Shown here: positions 17,419 through 26,055 of the stretch, in pieces
Position numbering within the stretch: position 1 is the stretch's first letter
Layout: the number at the start of each line of letters is the position of its first letter
DNA from: Nonomuraea ceibae
Lineage (GTDB): Bacteria; Actinomycetota; Actinomycetes; Streptosporangiales; Streptosporangiaceae
Length of the DNA stretch: 64,000 bases
Assembly: GCF_019396325.1 (NCBI RefSeq)
Contig: NZ_JAHKRO010000014.1
Coordinates: 1 to 64,000 of the forward strand
Direction of reading: 5' to 3'
Program-made: the position numbers and the translations under genes
The notes under the pieces: generated by a model
What the model was told of the DNA's origin: nothing
What the model saw: the letters and a program-made list of their open reading frames with translations, nothing else
The model's database searches: none

Positions 17419-18501
17419 ATGGCCATTTCCAACGACAAGGGGCGCCATCGGCGAGGTCGCTGGTGGCGGCGCGGGTCGTACCTCTTTTCGCGCCGCACCG
17501 AGGCTCCGCCCGACGCGGACCGGTCCTTCTGGGCCAACGCGCGGGGAGCCTATCGGCGAGGCCACAGTGAGGTGGGCCGGGCCGCCGGGGAGGGCACGGA
17601 GACGCCGGGCTTCCGCCGGCGCGAGCGCGAGCGCCGTGACCAGCCGGCGCGCCGCCCCGACGCCGAGCGCCGTGACCAGCCGGCGCGCCGCCCCGACGCC
17701 GAGCGCCGTGACCAGCCGACGCGCCGGCCCGACGCCGACCGCCGTCCCTGGGAGGGCGGGGGACCGGACGAGCAGGGGAGGCGGCGGCCGGAGCGGACGC
17801 CCGCCACGGCCCCGGAGCGGCCCCGCTACACGTGGCAGGACTTCGAGCTCGACGGTTCACACGCGCGGGCCCGGCCGCATCCGCCCGACGTGCCGCCGCT
17901 GGGCGACGGGCTGCGGCACTGCGGGAAGCTGGAGGCGATCCTGCACCGCCAGTGGGACGCCCGGCTGGGGCCGCCGCCGCCCGATCTCGTCCGGGCCGTG
18001 GAGAGCCTGGCCAGGCTGCCCGACCGGCTGAAGGAGCGGCTGGCCGAGGGGCTGGAGGGCATCTACGTCGGGCCGGGCGGCGTGCCGGACCTGGACGACA
18101 TGGGCTATCTGCGCGGCGCGCCGCTGCCGTCGGGCCGGGCCACGTGGGACGTGTGCGCGGGCGCGTACGGGGACCGGAAGGTCGTGGTGGGGGACCGGCC
18201 CTCGCCGACGCCGGACGTGATGATGCACGAGGTCGGGCACGCGATCGACGACATCGATTCGGTGTTCGGCGTATGGGTGTCGGACACGCCGGAGTTCGTG
18301 GCACTGTTCGAGAGGGTCACGCCGCTGCTGGCGTCGTCGTTCCACCGCCAGGGCGGGGGGCTGGGCCGCAAGGAGTTCTTCGCCGACGCGTTCGCCGCCA
18401 TCGCCTCACGGCAGCGCCCCGCGCTGGTCGACATGCTCGGCGGCAACACGCGGATGGCGCTCGACGTCATGTTGTTCTTCAACCGGCGCTACGGAATCTA
18501 G
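17419..18501 (+). CDS. Lethal-factor-like zinc metalloprotease with internal repeats
   Basis: 360 residues from ATG 17419 (a GTG at 17407 is the alternative; AGGGG between them favours 17419). The C-terminal domain has the zinc motif HEVGH (270-274) and a downstream KEFFADAFA with Glu319 as likely third ligand, an arrangement seen in anthrax lethal-factor-related (ATLF) peptidases. The N-terminal 130 residues are highly basic, contain RRGRWWRR and three tandem copies of a 12-residue Arg/Pro unit encoded by a 36-bp repeat. No signal peptide or membrane helix is visible, so it may act in the cytosol or leave by a non-Sec route. The substrate is unknown. An 80-codon gene follows 10 bp later. Confidence 0.7.
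   Translation: MAISNDKGRHRRGRWWRRGSYLFSRRTEAPPDADRSFWANARGAYRRGHSEVGRAAGEGTETPGFRRRERERRDQPARRPDAERRDQPARRPDAERRDQPTRRPDADRRPWEGGGPDEQGRRRPERTPATAPERPRYTWQDFELDGSHARARPHPPDVPPLGDGLRHCGKLEAILHRQWDARLGPPPPDLVRAVESLARLPDRLKERLAEGLEGIYVGPGGVPDLDDMGYLRGAPLPSGRATWDVCAGAYGDRKVVVGDRPSPTPDVMMHEVGHAIDDIDSVFGVWVSDTPEFVALFERVTPLLASSFHRQGGGLGRKEFFADAFAAIASRQRPALVDMLGGNTRMALDVMLFFNRRYGI
17629..17736 (+). repeat. Three tandem 36-bp repeats inside the metalloprotease gene
   Basis: Units at 17629-17664, 17665-17700 and 17701-17736. The first two are identical and the third differs at a few bases. Each encodes 12 residues including RRDQPARRPDAE-type sequence in frame, so copy-number change would keep the reading frame. 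Confidence 0.95.
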
Positions 18502-18511
18502 GTGATCGGCC

Positions 18512-18754
18512 ATGTACGTCATCCGGCTCGCTGACGGGACCCTGCGGGTGCCGAGGAGCCTGGCCAGCGAAGACGGGCGCCTGATCGGGAACGCGTATGT
18601 CGAGGTGGAGCCCGGCGAGCCCGGTTACGACGAGTGGTTGCAGGAGTCGTTGACCGAGGAGGAGGCGGCCGAGCGGCGGCGCCGCTGGGCGGAGGAGAAC
18701 GACGAGTTGGAGCGGGAGTTCCTGGCGTACAAGGCCGACCAGGACGGCGACTGA
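18512..18754 (+). CDS. Small acidic protein, partner of the metalloprotease gene
   Basis: 80 residues, strongly acidic, with a beta-rich start (MYVIRLADGTLRVPRSL) and a helical Glu/Arg tail (LTEEEAAERRRRWAEENDEL) that could form a coiled coil. It starts 10 bp after the metalloprotease stop with AGGTGA about 9 bases upstream, so the two are probably one transcript. No family is recognised. It could be an inhibitor or partner of the protease, but this is only suggested by position. A terminator hairpin lies 90 bp downstream. Confidence 0.6.
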   Translation: MYVIRLADGTLRVPRSLASEDGRLIGNAYVEVEPGEPGYDEWLQESLTEEEAAERRRRWAEENDELEREFLAYKADQDGD

Positions 18755-18843
18755 GGGGCAGGATTCCGCCAAGGCGCCAGCCACGGTCGGCGGATGGCGC
18801 CTTCCCGCGCTCGCCTTACGGATGGGCCGGCGAGCACGCCGTC

Positions 18844-18872
18844 TCGGTGATCCTGGCTGGCAGGATCACCGA
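18844..18872. terminator. Hairpin terminator between convergent genes
   Basis: Perfect 12-bp stem (TCGGTGATCCTG with CAGGATCACCGA) and a 5-base loop (GCTGG). It sits between the + strand acidic protein gene and the - strand BldC-family gene, so it can serve both. Confidence 0.75.
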
Positions 18873-18884
18873 CTGGGCGGTACG

Positions 18885-19106
18885 TCAAACACGCGGGGAC
18901 TCCCCTGTCGGCCTGTCGGCCGTCAGAACGTCCTCGCCTCGAAGAAGGGCGTGCACTTCCGATTCACGGAAGCGCCGGTGCCCTCCGGGGGTGCGGATAC
19001 TGCTGATGCGGCCTGCCGCAGCCCAGCGCGTAACCGTCTTTGGGTCTACCCGGAAGAGGGCGGCAACCTCTCCAGGGGTCAGCAGACGCTCGCTGCTACT
19101 CTCCAC
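18885..19106 (-). CDS. BldC-family MerR-type DNA-binding protein
   Basis: 73 residues from GTG 19106, with GGGGAGAG about 5 bases upstream. The domain LLTPGEVAALFRVDPKTV continues with TRWAAAGRI and the wing RTPGGHRRFRESEV; it closely matches Streptomyces BldC, a small protein with only the MerR winged-helix domain that binds direct repeats and controls the timing of development. The frame stays open up to 19199, but the extra residues have no counterpart in BldC. Actinomycetes carry several BldC paralogues, so orthology with bldC itself is not claimed. Confidence 0.82.
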   Translation of the reverse strand: MESSSERLLTPGEVAALFRVDPKTVTRWAAAGRISSIRTPGGHRRFRESEVHALLRGEDVLTADRPTGESPRV

Positions 19107-19243
19107 CAATCTCTCCCCCTCGCATCCCGCTTCCTGCCAGCGGGCGGACAGGTAACCAGTGTGTCGAGCGAAGCCTGATTTATCCGTGGTTTTCTGCAAA
19201 GATCACGGGTTGTTATCAGCTGACTGCCCGATTGTTATATGAT

Positions 19244-19288
19244 AGAGCCTCTTTGGGGCTCTCGTGGGTGTTTCTTTACGAAACACCC
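19244..19288. other. Two adjacent hairpins in an AT-rich intergenic region
   Basis: Hairpin 1: AGAGCC (19244-19249) with GGCTCT (19257-19262). Hairpin 2: GGGTGTTTC (19266-19274) with GAAACACCC (19280-19288), loop TTTAC, a perfect 9-bp stem. A TATGAT box (19238-19243) lies immediately before them on the + strand. They lie between the divergent BldC-family and DUF4229 genes. They may be terminators, an attenuator or a small RNA; the sequence does not decide. Confidence 0.55.
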
Positions 19289-19363
19289 TTACTGGGCACA
19301 GTAGCAGCGCTCGTGCCCGATGCGAAGAGCGACCGGAGGCATGGGCCGAGTAATCTCGAACCC

Positions 19364-19582
19364 GTGCATCCCGTTCTCGTTTACACGTTGTCCAGGATCG
19401 GCCTGTTCGGCATCGCCTTCTTGGTGCTCTGGCTCCTCGGCGTGCCGAACCTGCTGGTCCTGCTGGTGGCCGCGTTCGCGATCAGCGGCATCGCCAGCTA
19501 TGTCCTGCTCTCCAAGCAGCGCGACGCCATGAGCGCGCGCATCAGCGGCAGGATCGACCGCGCCAAGCCGCAGGACGACTAG
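19364..19582 (+). CDS. DUF4229 family membrane protein
   Basis: 72 residues from GTG 19364 with two hydrophobic helices (about 12-25 and 29-48) and a short basic cytosolic tail ending QRDAMSARISGRIDR. It fits the actinobacterial DUF4229 family of unknown function. A TAATCT box (19351-19356) ends 7 bases before the GTG, and there is no ribosome site, so a leaderless transcript is likely. The stop overlaps the convergent propeller gene by 4 bp. It lies just before menaquinone and nuo genes. Confidence 0.75.
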   Translation: MHPVLVYTLSRIGLFGIAFLVLWLLGVPNLLVLLVAAFAISGIASYVLLSKQRDAMSARISGRIDRAKPQDD

Positions 19583-20784
19583 GGCAGAGGGAACATGCCA
19601 ATCCGGGCATGGTACTCCCGCCCGAGTCGGGTTGTGTCGCTACCGACTAGTAGTCCTGTCCTGTTCGCCAGAAAAGCCTTGACGCCGATCCCGCGCTCGC
19701 GGCCGGGATTCCAACTGAGCGCCTTTCCCGTCCGTGGATGAATGGCCCCGATGCCCTCGCGCGGCACCGCCCCCGGGCCGGCCGAGTCATGGCCCTGCGG
19801 ATTGTCCAGCCAGCGCTGATGCCCTCCGACGTAGACCGCGCTGCCCGTGACCGACACCGCGTAGAGCGAGTCGCCGCCTGTCTTGTTGACCCAGGTGGGC
19901 TTGACGTTCCTGCCGGTGGCGTACGTCTCGAACCTGGCCGCGCTGTCGCACGTCCCGCGCCTGGGCCCGCCGGTGGTGACGACCACGAAATAGCGGCCGT
20001 CGGGCGCGAAGTCGAGGCCGCGCACGTACCAGGGGAAGACGTCCATGCACTTGCCCGTGTACGCGTCGGTCCGCCACGGGGCGAGCTTGGGCGCCGGGCC
20101 GCCGATGTCGATGAGGCCGAGCTGCGGCCGTGACTGCCCGTCGAGCGTGGTGAAGCTGCCGTCGACGGCCAGCCGGTCGGCCGTGGCGGCGATCGCGTGC
20201 ACCCGGACCCGCCGGCTCAGCGGATCGCCCGGCGTGATGGTGAAGGCGGGGTCGGCGCGGCCGGTCGTGGCGTCGAGCCGGGCCAGCGCGGTGCGCGGGC
20301 GGGTGAAGTCGCCGCCGGCGTAGAGGTGGGCGCCGCGCCTGGCCAGGGTCGCGACCGCGCCTCCGGAGACGGCCGGGCGGAACGAGGGCACCGGCCGGCC
20401 GGTCGCCAGGCTCACCTGCGCCAGCGACCTGGCGCGGTGGCCGTCGACCTCGTGGAAGTCGCCGCCGACGTAGACGGTGCCGTCGTCGCCGGCGGCCAGG
20501 CTGTGCACGGGCCCGCCCACGCCGGGGGCGAAGCGGGGCAGCACCCGCCCGGTCGTGAGGTCGAAGGCGAACAGGTTGTCGCGCCGGTAGGTGGTGGTCC
20601 TGGTGGCGTCGGCGACCGCCGAGAACGAGCCGCCGACCACCACGGTGTCGCCGACGAGCGTGATGGCGTTGACGATGCCGTCGAGAACGTGCGGGGTGTG
20701 GTCGACCGGGTTGGCCGAGACCACGCGAGGGTGCGCGGCGGGAGCCGCTGCGATGATCGCCGCAAGGGCGACTCGGGCAAGCAT
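19579..20784 (-). CDS. Secreted beta-propeller (delta-60 repeat) protein
   Basis: 401 residues with a signal peptide (MLARVALAAIIAAAPAAHP). The mature part contains repeated blades of the type TVYVGGDFHEVDG / HLYAGGDFTRP / AVYVGGHQRW, which match the delta-60 repeat pattern of bacterial extracellular propellers. Three cysteines occur in the last third, two close to each other around GKCMDVFPW and RRGTCDSAARF. It is likely exported and of unknown ligand. It is convergent with the DUF4229 gene and divergent from menG. Confidence 0.8.
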   Translation of the reverse strand: MLARVALAAIIAAAPAAHPRVVSANPVDHTPHVLDGIVNAITLVGDTVVVGGSFSAVADATRTTTYRRDNLFAFDLTTGRVLPRFAPGVGGPVHSLAAGDDGTVYVGGDFHEVDGHRARSLAQVSLATGRPVPSFRPAVSGGAVATLARRGAHLYAGGDFTRPRTALARLDATTGRADPAFTITPGDPLSRRVRVHAIAATADRLAVDGSFTTLDGQSRPQLGLIDIGGPAPKLAPWRTDAYTGKCMDVFPWYVRGLDFAPDGRYFVVVTTGGPRRGTCDSAARFETYATGRNVKPTWVNKTGGDSLYAVSVTGSAVYVGGHQRWLDNPQGHDSAGPGAVPREGIGAIHPRTGKALSWNPGRERGIGVKAFLANRTGLLVGSDTTRLGREYHARIGMFPLP

Positions 20785-20863
20785 TTGCCCATTCTTAGCA
20801 GACGCAATGTAGTCGTGCCGCTACTTTCCGTTGATTGTCGGGAATGGCCCTAGGCTGTTACGC

Positions 20864-21580
20864 ATGACGCGCGCTCAGTTGGACAAGCAGCCGGACGAGG
20901 TCGCCGCGATGTTCGATCGCACCGCCCGGCGCTACGACCTCGTCAACGACGTGATCTCGATGGGCCAGGTCAGGGTGTGGCGCAAGGCCGTCGCCGCGGC
21001 CGTCGACGCCGGGCCTGGGGAGGTCGTGCTCGACCTCGGAGCCGGCACCGGCACCTCGACCGACACGTTCACGACGCTGGGCGCGCGGGCGATCGCCTCC
21101 GACTTCTCGCTCGGCATGCTGAGCACCGGCGTGCGCCGCCGCGGACGCAACGCGCTCACGGGCGAGGGGGTGCCGTTCGTCGCGGGCGACGCGATGCGGC
21201 TGCCGTTCGCCGACGACGTCTTCGACGCGGTGACGATCTCGGTGGCGCTGCGCAACGTGCAGGACACCGGTCAGGCGCTGCGCGAGATGCTGCGGGTGAC
21301 CAAGCCGGGCGGCCGGCTGGTGATCCTGGAGTTCTCGCACGTGACGTTCGCGCCGTTCGATCTGGTCTACCGCGAATATCTGATGCGGCTGTTGCCGAAG
21401 GTGGCCAAGATTTTCGGCTCCAACGACGATTCGTACGAATATCTGGCCGAGTCGATCCGTGACTGGCCGGACCAGGCGACGCTGGCGCGCATCATCCAGG
21501 ACGCCGGATGGCGGCGGGTCGCCTGGCGCAACCTCGACTTGGGGATCGTGGCCATGCACCGCGCGTTCAAAGCCGCGTGA
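20864..21580 (+). CDS. menG: Demethylmenaquinone methyltransferase (UbiE/MenG family)
   Basis: 238 residues from ATG 20864. It transfers a methyl group from SAM to demethylmenaquinone. Motifs: [19 protein letters not shown] near the start, the SAM loop [15 protein letters not shown], and the family signature [14 protein letters not shown]. Full length for the family. A TAGGCT box (20851-20856) ends 7 bases before the ATG and no Shine-Dalgarno is seen, so translation may be leaderless. It sits upstream of the MenJ-like reductase and nuo genes, all concerned with menaquinone. Confidence 0.93.
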   Translation: MTRAQLDKQPDEVAAMFDRTARRYDLVNDVISMGQVRVWRKAVAAAVDAGPGEVVLDLGAGTGTSTDTFTTLGARAIASDFSLGMLSTGVRRRGRNALTGEGVPFVAGDAMRLPFADDVFDAVTISVALRNVQDTGQALREMLRVTKPGGRLVILEFSHVTFAPFDLVYREYLMRLLPKVAKIFGSNDDSYEYLAESIRDWPDQATLARIIQDAGWRRVAWRNLDLGIVAMHRAFKAA

Positions 21581-21651
21581 TCTACTAGGCTCTGACGGCC
21601 CCCCGGCTGCCACTTTGTCCAGGAAAAGGGTTAGACTGCGGGCCGACAAGT

Positions 21652-21669
21652 TTGTGAAGGGGTTCACAA
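21652..21669. promoter_or_regulatory. Perfect Rex operator before MenJ-nuo
   Basis: TTGTGAAGGGGTTCACAA: exact 7-bp arms TTGTGAA/TTCACAA with a 4-base centre, the ideal Rex site. A TAGACT -10-like box lies at 21632-21637, so the operator would cover about +8 to +26 of the transcript and block elongation or open-complex formation. It is 61 bp before the MenJ-like start, and nuoA follows that gene. Confidence 0.92.
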
Positions 21670-21729
21670 AGGAACGAAGGCGAGACACCCCGAGGCCAGG
21701 CCTTCGAGCGTGTAGGACAGGACAGTCCA

Positions 21730-22974
21730 GTGACCGTGCCAGCAGTTGACGCTGACGTCATCGTCGTCGGCGCCGGTCCCGCCGGATCCGCGACCGCCTT
21801 CTACCTGGCCCAGGCGGGTCTCGACGTGCTGGTCCTGGAGAAGACCCGCTTCCCCCGGGAGAAGGTCTGCGGTGACGGCCTGACCCCGCGAGCCGTCAAG
21901 CAGCTCCTCAACATGGGCGTCGACGTCGACGCCCCCGGCTGGGTGCGCAACAAGGGCCTGCGCGTCGTCGGCGGCGGCCTGCGCTTCGAGCTCGACTGGC
22001 CCAAGCTGGAGCGCTTCCCCGACTTCGGTCTCGTACGGACCCGCCAGGACTTCGACGAGATCCTGGCCGCCCACGCGGTCAAGGCCGGCGCGCGCCTGAT
22101 GGAGGGCGTGACCGTCACCGGGCCGGTCCTCGACGACCGCAGCGGCCACATCACCGGCGTCACCACCAAGGACGGCACGGTCTACCGCGGCCGGCTGGTC
22201 GTGGCCGCCGACGGCAACAGCACCCGGCTGGCTCTCGGCATGGGGCTGCAAAGGCGCGAGGACCGCCCGATGGGCGTGGCCGTGCGCACCTACTTCACCA
22301 GCCCGCGCCACGACGACGACTACCTGGAGACGTGGCTGGAGCTGTGGGACGACCAGACGCTGCTGCCCGGCTACGGCTGGGTGTTCGGCGTCGGCGACGG
22401 CACCGCGAACGTGGGGCTCGGCCTGCTCAACACCAGCACCCACTTCAAGAACATCGACTACCGCGACCTGCTGCGCCGGTGGTGCCGGTCCATGCCCGCC
22501 GAGTGGGGCTTCACCGAGGAGAACATGACGGCCCCCATCCGCGGCGCCGCGCTCCCGATGGCCTTCAACCGGCAGCCGCACTATACGCGCGGCCTCCTGC
22601 TCGCCGGCGACTCCGGCGGTTCGATCAACCCGTTCAACGGCGAGGGCATCGCCTACGCCATGGAGACCGGCGAGATCGCCGCCGAGGTCGTCGCCAAGGC
22701 CCTCAAGGGCACCACCCCGGCGCAGCGAGAACGTGTCCTGCGGACGTATCCTCAGACGTTGAAGGACGCCTATGGCGGATATTTCACGCTGGGCAGGTTG
22801 TTCGTGCAGGCGATCGGGAAGCCGGGTGTGATGAGCTTCGGCACCAGGCACGGGCTTCCCCACCCGAGGCTGATGCGCTTCGCGCTCAAACTCCTTGGTA
22901 ATCTCACCGACCGGCGAGGCGATGCGTCGGACAAGATCATCAACGCACTCTCGAAGGTCGCGCCACGAGCATGA
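21730..22974 (+). CDS. Geranylgeranyl reductase family (MenJ-like menaquinone reductase)
   Basis: 414 residues. The FAD-binding GxGxxG motif is VGAGPAGSA (13-21); PREKVCGDGLTPRA near residue 45 is the signature of geranylgeranyl/digeranylgeranyl reductases; GDSGGSINPFNGEGI is the second FAD motif. In mycobacteria the related MenJ saturates one isoprene unit of menaquinone-9. Position before nuoA, and a Rex site upstream, support a quinone role here. GTG start at 21730 with an AGGACAG site about 6 bases before. nuoA begins 67 bp after the stop. Confidence 0.9.
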   Translation: MTVPAVDADVIVVGAGPAGSATAFYLAQAGLDVLVLEKTRFPREKVCGDGLTPRAVKQLLNMGVDVDAPGWVRNKGLRVVGGGLRFELDWPKLERFPDFGLVRTRQDFDEILAAHAVKAGARLMEGVTVTGPVLDDRSGHITGVTTKDGTVYRGRLVVAADGNSTRLALGMGLQRREDRPMGVAVRTYFTSPRHDDDYLETWLELWDDQTLLPGYGWVFGVGDGTANVGLGLLNTSTHFKNIDYRDLLRRWCRSMPAEWGFTEENMTAPIRGAALPMAFNRQPHYTRGLLLAGDSGGSINPFNGEGIAYAMETGEIAAEVVAKALKGTTPAQRERVLRTYPQTLKDAYGGYFTLGRLFVQAIGKPGVMSFGTRHGLPHPRLMRFALKLLGNLTDRRGDASDKIINALSKVAPRA

Positions 22975-23041
22975 ATCCCACACCCATCCATAGATCAGGC
23001 TGCGCGCCCGCGCGCGCGGCGACTCCGGAGGAGGCGTAGCG

Positions 23042-23437
23042 ATGGACCTGTACGTGCCCATCCTGGTGCTCGCCGTTCTCGCGGGGGGCTTCGCGATCTT
23101 CTCGGTCGCCATCGCCCCCTTCACCGGTCCCAAGCGCTGGAACCGCGCGAAGCTTGACGCCTACGAATGCGGCATCGAGCCGACGCCCCAGCCTGTCGGT
23201 GGCGGACGGTTCCCGCTCAAATACATGATCACGGCGATGCTCTTCATCGTCTTCGACATCGAGATCATCTTCCTCTACCCGTGGGCGGTCTCGTTCGCTC
23301 CGCTCACCAACGACGCGGGCAGCGTGATCTCCTCCGGCCTCGGGGTGTTCGCGCTCGTCGAGATGCTGCTGTTCATCGTCACCGTGCTCGTGGCCTACGC
23401 GTACGTGTGGCGCCGCAAGGGTCTGGACTGGGACTGA
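23042..23437 (+). CDS. nuoA: NADH-quinone oxidoreductase subunit A
   Basis: 131 residues with three membrane helices; YECGIEP and [13 protein letters not shown] are conserved subunit A motifs lining the quinone-site loop and third helix. First gene of a complete 14-subunit complex I operon. ATG at 23042 after a strong GGAGGAGG. Only 2 bases separate its stop from nuoB. Complex I couples NADH oxidation to menaquinone reduction and proton export. Confidence 0.97.
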   Translation: MDLYVPILVLAVLAGGFAIFSVAIAPFTGPKRWNRAKLDAYECGIEPTPQPVGGGRFPLKYMITAMLFIVFDIEIIFLYPWAVSFAPLTNDAGSVISSGLGVFALVEMLLFIVTVLVAYAYVWRRKGLDWD

Positions 23438-23439
23438 AA

Positions 23440-23991
23440 ATGGGACTTGAAGAGAAACTCCCCAGCGGGTTCATCCTCAGCACGGTCGAGCAGGCCGCGG
23501 GCTGGGCACGCAAGAACTCCGTATGGCCCGCCACCTTCGGGCTCGCCTGTTGCGCCATCGAGCTGATGGCCACCGGTGGCCCCCACTACGACCTGGCGCG
23601 CTTCGGCATGGAGCGCGCTTCGGCGTCTCCCCGGCAGGCCGACCTGATGATCGTCGCCGGTCGCGTGTCGCAGAAGATGGCTCCCGTCCTGCGGCAGATC
23701 TACGACCAGATGGCCGAGCCCAAGTGGGTCATCGCCATGGGCGTGTGCGCCTCCAGCGGCGGCATGTTCAACAACTACGCCATCGTGCAGGGCGTCGACC
23801 ACATCGTGCCCGTCGACATCTACCTGCCCGGCTGCCCGCCGCGCCCGGAGATGCTCATCGACGCGATCGTCAAGCTGCACGACAAGATCCAGAACATGAA
23901 GTTCGGCGCGCACCGGGCCAAGCAGATCGAGGACCTCGAGCTCAAGGCGCTGCGCACGCTGCCGCTGATCGACCAAGGGGCCGCCAAGTGA
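23440..23991 (+). CDS. nuoB: NADH-quinone oxidoreductase subunit B
   Basis: 183 residues from ATG 23440. It carries the N2 4Fe-4S cluster near the quinone site: adjacent Cys37-Cys38 in LACCAIE, a third cysteine in MGVCASSGG and a fourth in PGCPPRPE. The upstream continuation of the frame lies inside nuoA and is not coding in this frame. Its stop overlaps the nuoC GTG (GTGA). Confidence 0.97.
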   Translation: MGLEEKLPSGFILSTVEQAAGWARKNSVWPATFGLACCAIELMATGGPHYDLARFGMERASASPRQADLMIVAGRVSQKMAPVLRQIYDQMAEPKWVIAMGVCASSGGMFNNYAIVQGVDHIVPVDIYLPGCPPRPEMLIDAIVKLHDKIQNMKFGAHRAKQIEDLELKALRTLPLIDQGAAK

Positions 23992-24683
23992 CCTCCCCTG
24001 ACAACCTCCCCGAGGTCCCCGGCGCCGAGGTGCCCGAGGTCGCCAAGACCCCGGAGGCGCCCGTCGCCCGGCGCGGCATGTTCGGCGCCGCCGACTCCGG
24101 CGACACCTCCGGCTACGGCGGCCTCGTCGTCCGCCGCGCGCCGCAGATCTCCACGCCGCGCCCGTACGGGGGCTACTTCGACGAGCTCGTCGACGCCCTC
24201 GGCCTCGACGACGCCATCGAGCGCGTGGTCGTCGACCGCGGCGAGCTGACCCTGCACGTCAAGCGGGAGCGGCTGGTCGAGGTCTGCCAGAAGCTGCGCG
24301 ACGACGCGGCGCTGCGCTTCGAGCTGTCGCTGGGCGTCACCGGCGTGCACTACCCGCACCTGGCGGGCGAGGAGCTGCACTCGGTGATCCACCTGTGCTC
24401 GATCACCCACAACCGGCGCGTCCGCGTCGAGACGAGCTGCCCCGACGCCGACCCGCACATCCCGTCGACCGTCGGCGTCTACCCGGGCCACGACTGGCAC
24501 GAGCGCGAGGCGTACGACTTCTTCGGGATCATCTACGACGGCCACCCGGGCCTGACCCGGATCATGATGCCGGACGATTGGGACGGGCACCCCCAGCGCA
24601 AGGACTACCCGCTGGGCGGCATCCCGGTCGAGTACCGCGGGGCGACCATCCCCTCGCCCGACCAAAGGAGGTCGTACGCGTGA
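23988..24683 (+). CDS. nuoC: NADH-quinone oxidoreductase subunit C
   Basis: 231 residues from GTG 23988. The conserved 30-kDa subunit core runs from about residue 65, ending in [20 protein letters not shown] and the DYPLGG motif. A non-conserved Pro/Glu-rich N-terminal extension of about 45 residues precedes it. NuoC and NuoD are separate genes here, unlike the fused form in E. coli. Its stop overlaps a 17-codon minicistron. Confidence 0.96.
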   Translation: MTSPDNLPEVPGAEVPEVAKTPEAPVARRGMFGAADSGDTSGYGGLVVRRAPQISTPRPYGGYFDELVDALGLDDAIERVVVDRGELTLHVKRERLVEVCQKLRDDAALRFELSLGVTGVHYPHLAGEELHSVIHLCSITHNRRVRVETSCPDADPHIPSTVGVYPGHDWHEREAYDFFGIIYDGHPGLTRIMMPDDWDGHPQRKDYPLGGIPVEYRGATIPSPDQRRSYA

Positions 24684-24733
24684 GCGAGTTCTTCGAGCAG
24701 CGCGTTGACGACCGGAGGGAGGATCACGCGTGA
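24680..24733 (+). CDS. 17-codon minicistron between nuoC and nuoD
   Basis: GTG 24680 to TGA 24731-24733, encoding [17 protein letters not shown] if the GTG is read as Met. It has a near-perfect AAAGGAGG ribosome site 7 bases upstream, overlaps the nuoC stop at one end (GTGA) and the nuoD start at the other (GTGA). The nuoD ribosome site (GGAGGGAGG) lies inside it. It may pass ribosomes from nuoC to nuoD. Whether the peptide itself matters cannot be judged from one sequence. Confidence 0.55.
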   Translation: MSEFFEQRVDDRREDHA

Positions 24734-26055
24734 GCACCGCATATGACGAGGCGACCGAGGGCAAGGTCTACTCGGTCACCGGCGCCGACTGGGACGAGGT
24801 CGTCAGCGGGGTCCGCGACTCCGACGACGAGCGCCTGGTCGTCAACATGGGCCCGCAGCACCCGTCCACGCACGGCGTGCTCCGCCTGGTCCTGACCCTC
24901 GACGGTGAGACGGTCACCGAGGCGCGCGGCGTCATCGGCTACCTGCACACCGGCATCGAGAAGAACATGGAGTACCGGACGTGGACGCAGGGCACCACGT
25001 TCGTCACTCGCATGGACTACCTGTCGCCGATCTTCAACGAGACGGCCTACTGCCTGAGCGTGGAGAAGCTGCTCGGCATCGAGGACCGCATCCCGGACCG
25101 GGCGCAGGCCATCCGCGTCATGATGATGGAGCTCAACCGGATCGCCTCGCACCTGGTCGCGATGGGCACGTTCGGCATGGAGCTCGGCGCGACCACGCCG
25201 TTCCTGTTCGGCTACCGTGACCGCGAAATGGTCATGGAGCTGTTCGAGTACATCACCGGACTGCGCATGAACCACGCCTACGTGCGGCCGGGCGGCGTCA
25301 GCGTCGACCTGCCCGCCGGAGCCGTGGACAAGGTCGGCGAGTTCCTCAAGGAGATGCCCAAGCGGATCAAGGACATCCGCAAGCTCCTCGACGAGAACCC
25401 GGTGTACGTCCGCCGCACCAAGGACGTCGCCTACCTCGACCTGACCGGCTGCATGGCGCTCGGCATCACCGGCCCCATCCTGCGGGCCGCCGGCCTGCCG
25501 TGGGACCTGCGCAAGTCGCAGCCCTACTGCGGTTACGAGACCTACGAGTTCGACGTGGCGACCCAGCGCGGCTGCGACGTCTACTCCCGCTACCTCGTGC
25601 GCATGCAGGAGATGGAGGAGTCCCTCAAGATCATCGAGCAGGCCCTGGACCGGATCGCCGGCCCGCTCAAGGGCGACCCGGTGATGATCGAGGACAAGAA
25701 GATCGGCTGGCCCGCGCAGCTCGCGCTCGGCCCCGACGGCTTCGGCAACTCCCCCGACCACATCGCGCACATCATGGGCAGCTCCATGGAAGCCCTGATC
25801 CACCACTTCAAGCTGGTGACGGAGGGCTTCCGCGTGCCGGCCGGCCAGGCCTACGCGCCGATCGAGTCGCCCAAGGGCGAGCTCGGCGCGCACGTCGTCA
25901 GCGACGGCGGCACCCGGCCCTACCGCGTCCACTTCCGCGAGCCGTCGTTCTGCAACCTGCAAAGCTTCCCCGCCATGGCGGAGGGCGGCCAGGTCGCCGA
26001 CGTGATCGCCGCGGTGGCTTCTATCGACCCCGTCATGGGAGGTGTGGACCGGTGA
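24730..26055 (+). CDS. nuoD: NADH-quinone oxidoreductase subunit D
   Basis: 441 residues, the 49-kDa subunit that with NuoB forms the quinone pocket. [14 protein letters not shown] near residue 41, [16 protein letters not shown] and the C-terminal DPVMGGVDR are diagnostic. GTG start with a GGAGGGAGG site; the stop overlaps the nuoE GTG. Confidence 0.97.
   Translation: MSTAYDEATEGKVYSVTGADWDEVVSGVRDSDDERLVVNMGPQHPSTHGVLRLVLTLDGETVTEARGVIGYLHTGIEKNMEYRTWTQGTTFVTRMDYLSPIFNETAYCLSVEKLLGIEDRIPDRAQAIRVMMMELNRIASHLVAMGTFGMELGATTPFLFGYRDREMVMELFEYITGLRMNHAYVRPGGVSVDLPAGAVDKVGEFLKEMPKRIKDIRKLLDENPVYVRRTKDVAYLDLTGCMALGITGPILRAAGLPWDLRKSQPYCGYETYEFDVATQRGCDVYSRYLVRMQEMEESLKIIEQALDRIAGPLKGDPVMIEDKKIGWPAQLALGPDGFGNSPDHIAHIMGSSMEALIHHFKLVTEGFRVPAGQAYAPIESPKGELGAHVVSDGGTRPYRVHFREPSFCNLQSFPAMAEGGQVADVIAAVASIDPVMGGVDR

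Noticed and set aside
17629..17736. Regular 36-bp repeats as a possible CRISPR array.
   Set aside because: The units are directly adjacent without spacers, lie inside a coding gene in frame, and no cas gene is near.
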